Assembly (NCBI GenBank): GCA_002840565.1
Contig: PHBK01000012.1
Span: 1 to 64,000, forward strand
DNA: 64,000 nucleotides
Reading direction: 5' to 3'
Source: Deltaproteobacteria bacterium HGW-Deltaproteobacteria-12
GTDB taxonomy: Bacteria; Desulfobacterota; Syntrophia; Syntrophales; Smithellaceae
A model generated the notes under the pieces. The model was not told the origin of the DNA and searched no databases. It worked only from the letters and a program-made list of their open reading frames with translations. Positions 34,753 through 44,055 of the stretch are shown here, in pieces. The stretch's first letter is position 1, and every line of letters starts with the position of its first letter. A program made the translations under genes and the position numbers.

Positions 34753-35589
34753 ATGGAAAAATGTATTATTACCGTTGCTGTGACCGGGGCCTGGCCTAAA
34801 AAAATTAATACGCCGTATGTCCCGACAAAACCGGCAGAAATCGCCGACGAGGTTTACGCCTGCTGGAAAGCGGGAGCCGCCATAGCGCACATTCATGTAA
34901 GGGAGGGAGATGAATCTCCTTCCATGAAGTATGAAACTTTTAAAGAAACAGTTGATTTGATCAGGGCAAAGAAGGACTGCGATATTATTTTGAACCTGAC
35001 AACTTCAGGCTCCGTCAATCCGAATCTCACTTTGGAAGACAGATCCAGGCAGCTCGTAAATCTTAAACCGGAAATGTGTTCTTTTGATGCGGGATCAATG
35101 AACTGGATGAATACGACGGTCTTTCTCAATCCGCCCGCTTTTCTTGAAGGCTTGGCAAAACTTACACTTGAAAATAATATCAAACCGGAGCTGGAAATAT
35201 TCGATACGGGGATGCTTTATAATTCGCTCTATTATTTCCAGAAGGGATTAATTAAAGCTCCGATGCATTTTCAACTGTGTCTCGGCGCTCCCGGCGGCAT
35301 GACCGCAACCATAGAAAATTTTTTACATTTGAAAAGCCAGTTACCTGCAGGATCGACCTTTTCAGCATTTGGCATGGCTGCGCAATGGCTTACTATTATG
35401 TACATGACTGTCATTACGGGAGGCCATATAAGGGTTGGTATGGAAGATAATATTTACCTCTCCAAGGGTTTGCTTGCGAAATCAAATGTTGAGTTTGTCG
35501 AAAAAGCAAAAACGGTCGCACATGCTTATGGCAGAGAGATCGCTACTCCGGCTGAGGCGAGAAAGATTTTGAGTTTGAGAAGCAAGTAA
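34753..35589 (+). CDS. beta-keto acid cleavage enzyme (BKACE, DUF849)
   Basis: A 278-residue TIM-barrel zinc enzyme that cleaves a 3-oxo acid with acetyl-CoA to give acetoacetate and a new CoA ester. The zinc ligands H46 and H48 (AHIHVREGD) and E231 (GGHIRVGMEDN) are in the same places as in 3-keto-5-aminohexanoate cleavage enzyme. I chose the ATG at 34753, preceded by AGGAG, over an upstream frame start at 34669. Coupled to the preceding 3-hydroxy acid dehydrogenase, it would turn an imported hydroxy acid into two CoA-metabolism intermediates. The substrate pocket cannot be assigned by eye. Confidence 0.92.
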   Translation: MEKCIITVAVTGAWPKKINTPYVPTKPAEIADEVYACWKAGAAIAHIHVREGDESPSMKYETFKETVDLIRAKKDCDIILNLTTSGSVNPNLTLEDRSRQLVNLKPEMCSFDAGSMNWMNTTVFLNPPAFLEGLAKLTLENNIKPELEIFDTGMLYNSLYYFQKGLIKAPMHFQLCLGAPGGMTATIENFLHLKSQLPAGSTFSAFGMAAQWLTIMYMTVITGGHIRVGMEDNIYLSKGLLAKSNVEFVEKAKTVAHAYGREIATPAEARKILSLRSK

Positions 35590-35622
35590 GGATGTTTCCG
35601 AAGTTATTGGTTGCGTTCTTTC

Positions 35623-36750
35623 TTAAATCAGCGCGAGGCTGTCCGCGACCGCGAGGCCCCTGCGCGTGGGCAGCAGGAATCCCCGCTCTAACTTCACCAG
35701 TCCGTTCTCCCGCAGCTTTTCAAGTATCGTTTTTTTTTCGGCAAGTAAATCCATATCATAATTGCGCTTAAAAAGCCGGAGGTTGATTCCCGCGGAAGTG
35801 CGCAGGCCCATAAACAAGGCTTCCAACTGCAGTTGTTCCAAAGTAAGTTCTTCTGAATATTCCACAGGCCTGCGGCCTTCGCCAATTTCTTTTAAATACG
35901 CTCTGACTGAAGACTTGTTCCACCAGCGCTTGGAATCAAGAAAAGAATGGGCTCCCGGACCAAGACCGAGATAAGGGGAATGGCGCCAGTATTTTCCGTT
36001 ATGCTGTGATTGAAAAAATTTGCCGCGGGCGAAGTTGGAAACTTCATAATGGATGTATCCGGCTGCTTCCAGCAGACCGGAAGTGGTCATAAAAAAATTT
36101 GCTTGGGTGTTTTCGTCAGGAAGAGAAAAACCGTTTTGTCCATATGTCCTGTAAAGAGGAGTTTTGTGATCAAGGGAAAGCTGATAACAGGAGATATGCT
36201 CCGGTGCAAAAGACACCGCTTTTTGCAAAGTATTCTTCCAGGATTTGATATTCGTGCCCTGAATTCCATAAATCAAATCTATTCCCAGATTATCAAAGCC
36301 GGCCCGGCGGGATTTCTCGATGGCAGAAATTGCCTCCAGAGAGGAATGTCTGCGTCCCAGAAATTTCAGCAGTTTGTTATCGAAGGATTGAATGCCGATG
36401 TTCAAACGATTAATACCCAGTTTTCGCAGCCCTCTCAGATAGGCCGGCGAAATGTCTCCGGGGTTGGCTTCTATCGTAATTTCCGCTTTCGCCGCGATGC
36501 GATAATTATTATGGATTGCCGAGAGAATACCTGCCAGTTGGTCGTAAGACAGCAGGGAAGGGGTGCCGCCGCCCAGGTAGATCGTGTCCAATGAATGGAA
36601 ATGTTTGCTGTAAAATTCGATTTCTTTCTGCAGCGCCAGCAGATAATCCGGAATAAGGTTGGTGGATTTTATTGAGTAGAAGCTGCAATAAAAGCATTTG
36701 CTCAAACAAAAAGGAACATGAATGTAAAGACCGGCTGGAATGACCATCAT
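35623..36750 (-). CDS. hemW: HemW-like radical SAM protein
   Basis: A 375-residue radical-SAM protein of the HemN/HemW family with CLSKCFYC as the 4Fe-4S motif near residue 15 and YLGGGTPSLL. The C-terminal helical domain (GLRTSAGINLRLF) matches HemW, a heme chaperone, more than the coproporphyrinogen dehydrogenase HemN, because the Cys after CxxC in HemN is lacking and the N-terminus is short. I start it at the double Met (36750). The frame runs on to 36876 without good reason. It lies downstream of lepA on the same strand, a common neighbour pairing. Confidence 0.88.
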   Translation of the reverse strand: MMVIPAGLYIHVPFCLSKCFYCSFYSIKSTNLIPDYLLALQKEIEFYSKHFHSLDTIYLGGGTPSLLSYDQLAGILSAIHNNYRIAAKAEITIEANPGDISPAYLRGLRKLGINRLNIGIQSFDNKLLKFLGRRHSSLEAISAIEKSRRAGFDNLGIDLIYGIQGTNIKSWKNTLQKAVSFAPEHISCYQLSLDHKTPLYRTYGQNGFSLPDENTQANFFMTTSGLLEAAGYIHYEVSNFARGKFFQSQHNGKYWRHSPYLGLGPGAHSFLDSKRWWNKSSVRAYLKEIGEGRRPVEYSEELTLEQLQLEALFMGLRTSAGINLRLFKRNYDMDLLAEKKTILEKLRENGLVKLERGFLLPTRRGLAVADSLALI

Positions 36751-36771
36751 TTTGTTGCCACTTAATAGGTT

Positions 36772-36934
36772 TAGGCTGAAGGCCGAAGACCGAAGACTAA
36801 GGTCTGTTTTGTGCCTTCGGCGTTTATTATAATTATTCCTTGGTTCCAGTCTACGTAACCTGAAAGTGGCAAGCAACTATTTTTTTACCCTCAGCCTTCA
36901 GGCTTTAGCCCTCAGTCTTCAGTCTTCAGTCTAG
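36772..36934. repeat. inverted GAAGACTGAAGAC-type intergenic repeat
   Basis: AGGCTGAAGGCCGAAGACCG and the following bases (36772-36800) and CCTCAGCCTTCAGGC followed by CAGTCTTCAGTCTTCAGTCT (36888-36934) are related copies in opposite orientation between lepA and hemW. Such repeats are common non-coding elements. The right arm overlaps the lepA stop codon. Confidence 0.55.
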
Positions 36935-38727
36935 TCGTTGTCCGATTTCAGTACTGCGAGGAACGCGCTTTGCGGAATGCTCACCGAGCCGATCATTTTC
37001 ATTCGCTTCTTGCCGGCCTTCTGTTTTTCCAGCAGCTTTCTTTTGCGGGTGATGTCCCCACCGTAGCACTTGGCCGTTACGTCTTTGCGGAAAGCGCTGA
37101 TCGTGGTGCGGGCTATTATTTCTCCGCCGATGGCGCCCTGAATGGCAATCTTAAACATCTGACGCGGTATCTCTTCTTTGAGACGCTCGCAAGCCAATAG
37201 TCCACGGGAGCGGGCGCGATCACGATGAACGATCTGTGACAGAGCGTCAACCTTTTCACCGTTTACCAGAATGTCCATCAAAACGAGATTGCTTTCCCGA
37301 TAATCGATAATGTCATAATCAAAAGAACCGTATCCCTGGGTGACCGATTTGAAACGATCATAAAAATCATAAATGACTTCGGCCAGCGGCATCTCATAGG
37401 ATAATTCCACACGCCCCGGGCCGGTGTAATTCATATTGGAATTAACGCCGCGTTTTTCCATGCACAGCTTCATCACGACGCCTAGATAACGTTCGGGAAG
37501 CATCATGGCAGCGCGAATATAAGGCTCTTCGCCCTTGTCGATTTCTGCAGGATCGGGGTAGTGGGTAGGATTATCCACATAGATTACCTTGTTTTCTTTG
37601 AGAGTGAAGCGATAACGCACACTCGGTACGGAAAGAATAATAGAAAGGTCGTATTCTCTTTCCAATCTCTCCTGGACGATATCCAGGTGCAGCAGGCCTA
37701 AAAATCCGCAGCGGAAACCCTGTCCCAGCGCAGCGGAAGAATCTTTTTCATATATAAAAGAGGCGTCGTTGAGCTTATACTTTTCCAGCGAGTCCGCCAG
37801 ATCCTGATAATCATCGGAAGCGATCGGGTAGATAGAAGCGAAGACGACGGGTTTTACCTCCTTGAAACCGGGCAGGGGTTGCCGGCAAGGGTTGTCCTGC
37901 AACGTAATAGTGTCACCCGTGCGCACATCAGCCACCGTCTTCACGCCGGCGATAATGTAACCCACTTCCCCAGCGGAGAGCTTTTCCCGCTTCGTGCGGG
38001 TAAGCAAAAAATGACCTACTTCTTCCACTTTATAGGTCGTGCCGTTGCTCACGAATCGGATAATGTCGCCGCTTTTTAAGATTCCCTCAAAAACGCGACA
38101 ATGAATTATTGTGCCGCGGAAGGAATCATACTTGGCGTCAAAAATTAAAGCGGCAAGAGGGTTTCCGGAATCGCCCGTGGGCGGCGGAATGCGCTCGACA
38201 ATGGCTTCCAGTATTTCCTCAATACCGATACCTTCTTTCGCGGAGCACTTGATATGTTTGTCCGGGTCGAGACCGAGTTCCGAGTCGATTTCTTCGAGAA
38301 CGCGATCCACGTCGGCGGAGGGCAGATCAATTTTATTAATAATCGGAATGATCTCGAGATTGTGTTCCATTGCCAGGTAGAGATTGGCCAGAGTCTGAGC
38401 CTGAACACCCTGGGCGGCATCGATCAGCAGCAGAACGCCTTCGCAAGAAGCCAGAGACCGGGAAACTTCGTAAGAAAAGTCCACATGTCCCGGCGTATCG
38501 ATAAGATTCAAAATATACGCTTGACCATTTTTAGCGGTATAGGGCAGGGATATGGCATTGCTTTTAATGGTGATTCCGCGTTCCCGCTCGATGTCCATAT
38601 TGTCCAGCATTTGATCCTGAAAATTTCTTTCATTGCAGACACCGGTAAACTGGATCAGACGGTCGGCCAAGGTGGACTTGCCGTGATCTATATGGGCGAT
38701 AATGCTGAAGTTTCTAATATTTTCCAT
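36931..38727 (-). CDS. lepA: elongation factor 4 (LepA)
   Basis: A 598-residue translational GTPase that assists ribosome function. The GTP-binding motifs are AHIDHGKSTLADRL (G1), RGITI (G2), DTPGHVDF (G3) and NKIDLPSAD (G4). The C-terminal LepA-specific domain (KRMKMIGSVSIPQSAFLAVL) is complete. The length is that of the family. It is flanked by adk upstream (with a terminator between) and hemW downstream on the same strand. Confidence 0.97.
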   Translation of the reverse strand: MENIRNFSIIAHIDHGKSTLADRLIQFTGVCNERNFQDQMLDNMDIERERGITIKSNAISLPYTAKNGQAYILNLIDTPGHVDFSYEVSRSLASCEGVLLLIDAAQGVQAQTLANLYLAMEHNLEIIPIINKIDLPSADVDRVLEEIDSELGLDPDKHIKCSAKEGIGIEEILEAIVERIPPPTGDSGNPLAALIFDAKYDSFRGTIIHCRVFEGILKSGDIIRFVSNGTTYKVEEVGHFLLTRTKREKLSAGEVGYIIAGVKTVADVRTGDTITLQDNPCRQPLPGFKEVKPVVFASIYPIASDDYQDLADSLEKYKLNDASFIYEKDSSAALGQGFRCGFLGLLHLDIVQERLEREYDLSIILSVPSVRYRFTLKENKVIYVDNPTHYPDPAEIDKGEEPYIRAAMMLPERYLGVVMKLCMEKRGVNSNMNYTGPGRVELSYEMPLAEVIYDFYDRFKSVTQGYGSFDYDIIDYRESNLVLMDILVNGEKVDALSQIVHRDRARSRGLLACERLKEEIPRQMFKIAIQGAIGGEIIARTTISAFRKDVTAKCYGGDITRKRKLLEKQKAGKKRMKMIGSVSIPQSAFLAVLKSDND

Positions 38728-38747
38728 AATTTATTGATGCTAAAGAT

Positions 38748-38779
38748 GAAAGAGCCCTCCATAAACATCTGGGGGGCTC
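38748..38779 (-). terminator. intrinsic terminator after adk
   Basis: On the minus strand GAGCCCCCCA pairs with TGGAGGGCTC (38752-38761 and 38770-38779), one mismatch, loop of eight bases, followed by TTTC. It lies between adk and lepA. Confidence 0.75.
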
Positions 38780-38802
38780 ATTCATAAATGTTCCTTAAAC
38801 AA

Positions 38803-39477
38803 TTAAGAAAGCTGCTTCAAAAGAGCTTCCGATACTTCTTTTACTCCGACACGACCGTCTACGGAAATAATCTTTGTTCTTTCTTTGAAATAATTAACGG
38901 CAGCCAGGGTTCCTGTTTTGGTGTCATAGTAGATGCCGTGGCGTTTATCTATTGCTGCCGCATCTTGATCATCGGCTCGCGTGGTAAGCTCTTCGCACTT
39001 GCAGATACGGCAAACGGTCTTTCCTTCGTGTTCAAGAGGTTTGATGGCCTCAATGTAAATGTTGTTAGGATGGTTATTGTCATTTTTGCAAAGCCTGCGC
39101 CCCATAATCCTTTTCTTTGCGGAATCGCGATCCAGATCAATTTCAATAACATAGTCCAGTTTCATTTTTTCATTTTCCAGTGCCTTCCAAAGCTCTTCCG
39201 CCTGAACCAAATTGCGGGGGAAGCCATCCAAAAGCCAGCCTTTTTGGCAATCTTCTTCTTTAAGTCTGTTTAAAATCATGGGGATAGTGATATCATCGGG
39301 AACAAGCTCGCCGCGGTCAATGTATTCTTTGGCCTTTTCTCCCAACGGTGTCTTCTTGGATATGTTTTGCCGGAAGATAACACCTGTTTCAATATGGGGT
39401 ATGCCGTATTTCTTTTGCACTACCGCGCCCTGGGTTCCTTTACCACTGCCGTTAGGTCCAAAAATGAGAATATTCAC
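38803..39477 (-). CDS. adk: adenylate kinase
   Basis: A 224-residue nucleoside monophosphate kinase that interconverts ATP, AMP and ADP. The P-loop is GPNGSGKGTQ (about 7-16), followed by DGFPRNLVQAE. The LID carries Cys residues (LCKND and CRICKCEEL) spaced as a zinc-binding LID but with an extended, His- and Asn-containing insertion between them. This is a divergent form compared with the short CxxC-CxxC LID of most bacteria. A terminator separates it from lepA. Confidence 0.9.
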   Translation of the reverse strand: MNILIFGPNGSGKGTQGAVVQKKYGIPHIETGVIFRQNISKKTPLGEKAKEYIDRGELVPDDITIPMILNRLKEEDCQKGWLLDGFPRNLVQAEELWKALENEKMKLDYVIEIDLDRDSAKKRIMGRRLCKNDNNHPNNIYIEAIKPLEHEGKTVCRICKCEELTTRADDQDAAAIDKRHGIYYDTKTGTLAAVNYFKERTKIISVDGRVGVKEVSEALLKQLS

Positions 39478-39690
39478 TTAATTCGCTCCTTTCCCAAAAA
39501 AATATTTTGTATTAAGTGGCCGCATCAGTTGAGAGAAAAATGCACATTGCCGATGCCGCGTTCCTAATAATTTATCAACATTGTTGATTTATGCACGAGG
39601 TCTTATAATGCATTGTTTGGTTTTTCGCAATGACAAAAAAGAATCACATTACCTGTGTGTAAGCGGCAGACCGCCGCTTGTTTAATGGCC

Positions 39691-39882
39691 TCAGGAAGTG
39701 GAACAGGATGTGGAGGCACAGGAGGAACAATCGGACTTTCCGCCGGCAAAAACAGACATCAATTTCTCACTTCTTTGAGAGCCGCATTTCGGACAGGTAA
39801 TTTTTTTCTGATCAGCAGATGAAAAAATCAGCTCTTCAAAAATATTTTTGCATTTTTTGCAGCGAAATTCAAATATCGGCAT
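39691..39882 (-). CDS. FmdB-family zinc-ribbon protein
   Basis: A 63-residue protein starting MPIFEFRCKKC, with a second CPKC pair making one zinc ribbon, and a tail rich in Cys and Ser (CSSCASTSCSTS). FmdB-type proteins are thought to be regulatory, but their role is not settled. GGAAGGA lies before the ATG at 39882, which fixes this start over an upstream one. It follows the M48 peptidase gene on the same strand. Confidence 0.85.
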   Translation of the reverse strand: MPIFEFRCKKCKNIFEELIFSSADQKKITCPKCGSQRSEKLMSVFAGGKSDCSSCASTSCSTS

Positions 39883-40004
39883 TGTTGGTCCTTCCAATCC
39901 TTGCTTTGAATAAAGAATAGACAGAGATTATTTTTCTGTCAAGCTGAAAAATAAGGGTCAAAACTAAGGCTGATAAAGCGATCAAGATACTCTTGTTTAT
40001 AATG

Positions 40005-41396
40005 CTATTTCTTGGCAGCATTGATCCGCTGAATTGATTTGTAAACAGCATCTGCGCGTTCCGAGCCTTGAGGAAAATAATCCAGCGCTTTCTTAAAGTG
40101 GAAAAGCGCGCTCTCTTTCTTATTAATTTTTTCGAAATATATGCCAAAATTATAATGAGACTCGCCCAGGATATTTAACTTGCCGTAAGTCATGGCTATA
40201 AAGTAATGGATGTCGATGTCGTCCATTACTTTATCTTCCAATTTTAAAAAACATTCCAGAGCATTATCGTATTTAGCAAGGGCAAAATAAGCTTTTCCCA
40301 AAGCCAGCGTAACTTCGTCATTATCAGCGTTGACGGCGCGGGCACGAAGAAGATAGTCCCTGGCCTGATCGGAATTTCCCATTCTCATATAAATCAGCCC
40401 TAATGATTTCAAAACGTCCTCATCGCGGGGAGATAAACTTAAGGCTTTTTGATAATGGTTCAGGGCTTCCTTGATCTTGCCCATTTTATCTTCGGCAAGC
40501 GCAAGGGCATAAAGCAAATCGACATTTCCGGGGTCTTTTGCCAATGCTTTTTCCAATTGATTATGCCTTGCATTTAAATCGTCACCGTCGAGTATAAGCA
40601 GGGCTTGAATTCTCCCGAAATTGCCGATGATGTTTTTTACTCCTTGCTGGCGATATTCCGTTAGAATAAGGCTTTCAAGATAAAATATACGTTCGTCTGT
40701 GCCCGGATGTGTCAACAGGTAAGAGGGGATGCTTTTCGATATAAATTCGAATTTCTTGATAATTTTGAGAAAATCAACCATTGCTGAAGGATAGTAACCG
40801 GCGCCGGAAAGATATTGGATCCCCAATCGATCTGCTTCTTCTTCGTGTTCTCTGCTGTATTTCAGACTTAAGCTGGCGGCGCCGGCCATGGTAAGAGTGG
40901 CAAGTGCAGCGGTAGCTTCACCTCCTCCTAAGAAAGCCCCGGCCAGGACAGCAGCGAGCGTGGCAATGTTTATTTTCCGTGATTTATCAATAATACTGGC
41001 AACATGGCGTGCATTGGCATGGGCGATCTCATGAGCAATAACTCCCGCTAATTGACCTTCATTTTCCACAGCGTTAATCAGGCCCTTGTTGATGTAAATA
41101 TATCCGCCGGGAGTGGCAAATGCATTGATCGCAGAATTGTTGACAATAGAAAAATGAAATTCAAAAGGAACCTGCTTGTTGCCCTTAAGAATCAAATTGC
41201 CTATGTTGTTTATGTAGCCACTTAGTCGTTTGTTTTCCAGGAGTAAATTGTGCTTCACCATTTTATCGTAAAACTCCTTGCCCAGCTTCTTTTCATCATC
41301 AATTGTGAATGCGGCAAAACAAAGACCGGCTTGTAAAAATAAAATGAACAGGATTACCGCGAAAGAAATGTATTGATTTTGCATGAATTTCCGCAT
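40005..41396 (-). CDS. M48-family metallopeptidase with TPR repeats (BepA-like)
   Basis: A 463-residue exported zinc peptidase. A signal peptide (about residues 5-29, ending GLCFAA; a Cys near the cleavage site leaves a lipoprotein possible) precedes the peptidase domain with the zinc motif AHEIAHANARH (about 127-137) and the downstream Glu in REHEEEADRLG. The C-terminal half holds four or more TPR repeats (about 260-455). The plan matches BepA/YfgC, which checks outer-membrane protein assembly. I start at the ATG at 41396. A TTG at 41411 is less likely. Confidence 0.87.
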   Translation of the reverse strand: MRKFMQNQYISFAVILFILFLQAGLCFAAFTIDDEKKLGKEFYDKMVKHNLLLENKRLSGYINNIGNLILKGNKQVPFEFHFSIVNNSAINAFATPGGYIYINKGLINAVENEGQLAGVIAHEIAHANARHVASIIDKSRKINIATLAAVLAGAFLGGGEATAALATLTMAGAASLSLKYSREHEEEADRLGIQYLSGAGYYPSAMVDFLKIIKKFEFISKSIPSYLLTHPGTDERIFYLESLILTEYRQQGVKNIIGNFGRIQALLILDGDDLNARHNQLEKALAKDPGNVDLLYALALAEDKMGKIKEALNHYQKALSLSPRDEDVLKSLGLIYMRMGNSDQARDYLLRARAVNADNDEVTLALGKAYFALAKYDNALECFLKLEDKVMDDIDIHYFIAMTYGKLNILGESHYNFGIYFEKINKKESALFHFKKALDYFPQGSERADAVYKSIQRINAAKK

Positions 41397-41501
41397 AAGA
41401 ATTTTTTCCAAAATTTATGTAATATTGAATAATACTATATTTTTTGTTCTCTTAATGCAAGAGAGCCTTTTTAATTTATTTCTCCCAATGAGGATTATTA
41501 A

Positions 41502-42170
41502 ATGCACAAAGAAATGATCATCACCATTGATGGGCCGGCCGGCGCCGGTAAAAGTACGGTGAGCAAAATGCTGGCAAAAAAGCTGAGCTATATTTATTTG
41601 GACACCGGATCTTTATATCGTGCTCTAGCTTACAAAGGCGTGAAAAATAAAATAAATTTTGAAGATATGGAAGCACTAAATAATTTATGTTCGAACATTA
41701 GCATTGTTTTGAAAAATTCTGAAGGTCAGATGAAAGTATACGTCGATGGAGAGGATGTCGGTGATAAAATCCGCACGGAGGAAATTGGCCTGGCGGCATC
41801 AAAAATATCGGCTTATGCCGTTGTTCGTCAAAGGCTGCTTCAATTGCAAAGAGAAGCCGGTAGAAACGGCGGCATTGTGGCCGAGGGCAGAGATATGGGT
41901 TCGGTAGTGTTTCCCAAGGCTGATTTTAAATTCTATCTTGATGCCGATATAAAAGAAAGAATCAAAAGACGACATAAGGAACTTCTCGGCAAAGGCAATT
42001 CATCGGAGTTGTTAGCAATTCAAAAGGATATGGAAACCAGGGACAACCAGGATTCAAAACGTGAAATTGCCCCGTTAAAACCGACATCATCTTCCATTAT
42101 CATCGATTCGACCAAATTATCATTGCAGGAAGTTGTCGATAAGATAGTCCGGCAAATGGCGAATAAATAA
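41502..42170 (+). CDS. cmk: cytidylate kinase
   Basis: A 222-residue CMP/dCMP kinase. The P-loop is IDGPAGAGKSTVSK near the N-terminus, followed by YLDTGSLYRALA and the GRDMGSVVFP segment, all diagnostic. It supplies CDP and dCDP. It heads the conserved order cmk-rpsA-sppA-ihf. The next start lies 118 bases downstream. Confidence 0.95.
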   Translation: MHKEMIITIDGPAGAGKSTVSKMLAKKLSYIYLDTGSLYRALAYKGVKNKINFEDMEALNNLCSNISIVLKNSEGQMKVYVDGEDVGDKIRTEEIGLAASKISAYAVVRQRLLQLQREAGRNGGIVAEGRDMGSVVFPKADFKFYLDADIKERIKRRHKELLGKGNSSELLAIQKDMETRDNQDSKREIAPLKPTSSSIIIDSTKLSLQEVVDKIVRQMANK

Positions 42171-42288
42171 GGCTCATCACCATTGCGAATCAATGAAAAG
42201 CATGCCGGAATTATCTTGCTATTTAATTTTCAGTATGTTAGCGATAAAAATTATCAAGATTTATAAAAAACAGGGGGGTGTTGGTTTA

Positions 42289-44052
42289 ATGGTTAACAAT
42301 AACAACTTAAACTTATCAAAAGAAAAAGATGGTGATGTCGAAAAAAATACTGCAATTCATTCATTTCAATCCAAAGATGAAGATGTGGGGTTCAAAGAAC
42401 TCTATGAGCAGAGTCTCAATCAAATACAATACGGTGATATTGCGACCGGTAAAGTAGTGCAAATCAATGCAGATAACGTGATGGTAGATGTTGGCTGGAA
42501 AACAGAAGGTTTTATTCCGGCCAGAGAACTCAGAGATGCACAGGGAAATATCAACGTTTCTGTCGGCGATGATATAGTGGTTTTCGTCGATAAGAGGGAT
42601 TCCGAAGGAAATTTAATTTTATCCAGAGAGAAAGCGGCAAAACTGAAGGTATGGGATGATATTAAGAACGTCTGTGATAATAACATTCCTATTAAAGGTA
42701 AAGTTATTGAAAAAGTTAAAGGAGGCCTTTCCGTCGATATCGGCGTAATTGCATTTTTGCCTGGTTCGCAGATAGATACCCGCCCGATCAAAGATTTAGA
42801 TCGGTTTGTCGGCCAATCGTTGGATTTTCATGTATTAAAATACGATCGGAAGCGCAATAACGTAGTCTTGTCACGCCGGTCGATTGTGGCGGCGGAAAGA
42901 GAAGCAGAAAAAAAAGACACGTTAAACAACATCAAAGAGGGAAGCATTGTTGAAGGTGTTATAAAAAATATCACCGATTACGGTATTTTTGTTGATCTCG
43001 GCGGGATTGACGGGCTTCTGCATGTGACGGATATATCCTGGGGACGTATTGCCAAGCCTGCGGAGACTTTCCATAAAGGCGATAAAATTAGAGTCAAGGT
43101 TCTTTCCTTTGACGGGGAGAAAGAAAAAGTTTCTTTAGGATTGAAGCAGTTGACCGAGAATCCTTGGGAACATATTACCGATAAGTATCCTGTCGGTGCT
43201 TTAGTTACTGGAAAAGTTGTAAACCTGACTGACTACGGTGTTTTTGTGGAATTGGAGCCGGGTGTTGAAGGCTTGGTGCATATATCCGAAATGTACTGGA
43301 CAAGAGAGATCAAGCATCCGTCAAAAGTATTAAATGTTGGTGAAACGATAACTGTAGTTGTCTTGGAAGTAAATCCGGAAGCCAAACGAGTGTCTTTAAG
43401 TTTGAAACAAACATCAGCCAATCCGTGGGAAAAACTTCGCGAAAAATATAAAGTCGGAACTATTGTTAAGGGAACAGTCCGGAACATAACTAATTTTGGT
43501 GTATTTATCGGTATTGAAGAAGGTATTGACGGACTGGTCCACGTTTCCGATATATCCTGGAAGCACAGGGTAACGCATCCTGCCGAACATTTTAAAAAAG
43601 GGCAGGAGGTGGAAGCGGTTGTCCTGAATGTAGACATTGAGAACGAAAAATTTTCTTTGGGAATAAAGCAGATCGAAAAGAATCCCTGGGAGGATCTGGC
43701 TCAAAAATATGCTCCGGGTAGCGTTGTAACAGGGAAAATAACTAACTTTACAGATTTTGGAATTTTCGTCGAGATCGAGGAAGGGATTGAAGGCCTTGTT
43801 CATATTTCTGAAATAAGCCAAAAACGTGTAAAAACATCTTCGGAACTCTATTCCGCAGGGGATACCGTATCAGCTTTCGTAAAGAGCATTGATACAAAAT
43901 CTAAGAAAATCAGGTTGAGCATTAAAGATATGGAAGCTCCTCCTCCGGCTCCAGCGTCAAATCAGTATATTAACAATACAGAAAATCTAGGTTCAAATTT
44001 AGCCCAGGCGCTGGCGGAAGTAAAAATTGGCAAAACCAAAAAAGGTGAATAA
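42289..44052 (+). CDS. rpsA: 30S ribosomal protein S1
   Basis: A 587-residue RNA-binding protein with six S1 (OB-fold) repeats. The last four share the pattern TDYG(V/I)FV-xxx-GxxGLxHxSxxxW. The first two are the divergent ribosome-anchoring repeats. It brings mRNA to the 30S subunit. I chose the ATG at 42289, which has a GGGGGG ribosome site nine bases upstream. The frame also extends to 42193. The 118-base leader may allow autoregulation as in other bacteria, though no specific structure is evident. Confidence 0.95.
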   Translation: MVNNNNLNLSKEKDGDVEKNTAIHSFQSKDEDVGFKELYEQSLNQIQYGDIATGKVVQINADNVMVDVGWKTEGFIPARELRDAQGNINVSVGDDIVVFVDKRDSEGNLILSREKAAKLKVWDDIKNVCDNNIPIKGKVIEKVKGGLSVDIGVIAFLPGSQIDTRPIKDLDRFVGQSLDFHVLKYDRKRNNVVLSRRSIVAAEREAEKKDTLNNIKEGSIVEGVIKNITDYGIFVDLGGIDGLLHVTDISWGRIAKPAETFHKGDKIRVKVLSFDGEKEKVSLGLKQLTENPWEHITDKYPVGALVTGKVVNLTDYGVFVELEPGVEGLVHISEMYWTREIKHPSKVLNVGETITVVVLEVNPEAKRVSLSLKQTSANPWEKLREKYKVGTIVKGTVRNITNFGVFIGIEEGIDGLVHVSDISWKHRVTHPAEHFKKGQEVEAVVLNVDIENEKFSLGIKQIEKNPWEDLAQKYAPGSVVTGKITNFTDFGIFVEIEEGIEGLVHISEISQKRVKTSSELYSAGDTVSAFVKSIDTKSKKIRLSIKDMEAPPPAPASNQYINNTENLGSNLAQALAEVKIGKTKKGE

Positions 44053-44055
44053 AGC

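Noticed and set aside
35623-36750. Anaerobic coproporphyrinogen dehydrogenase (hemN)
   Set aside because: The CxxxCxxC motif is not followed by the extra Cys of HemN and the N-terminal region is short; HemW fits better.
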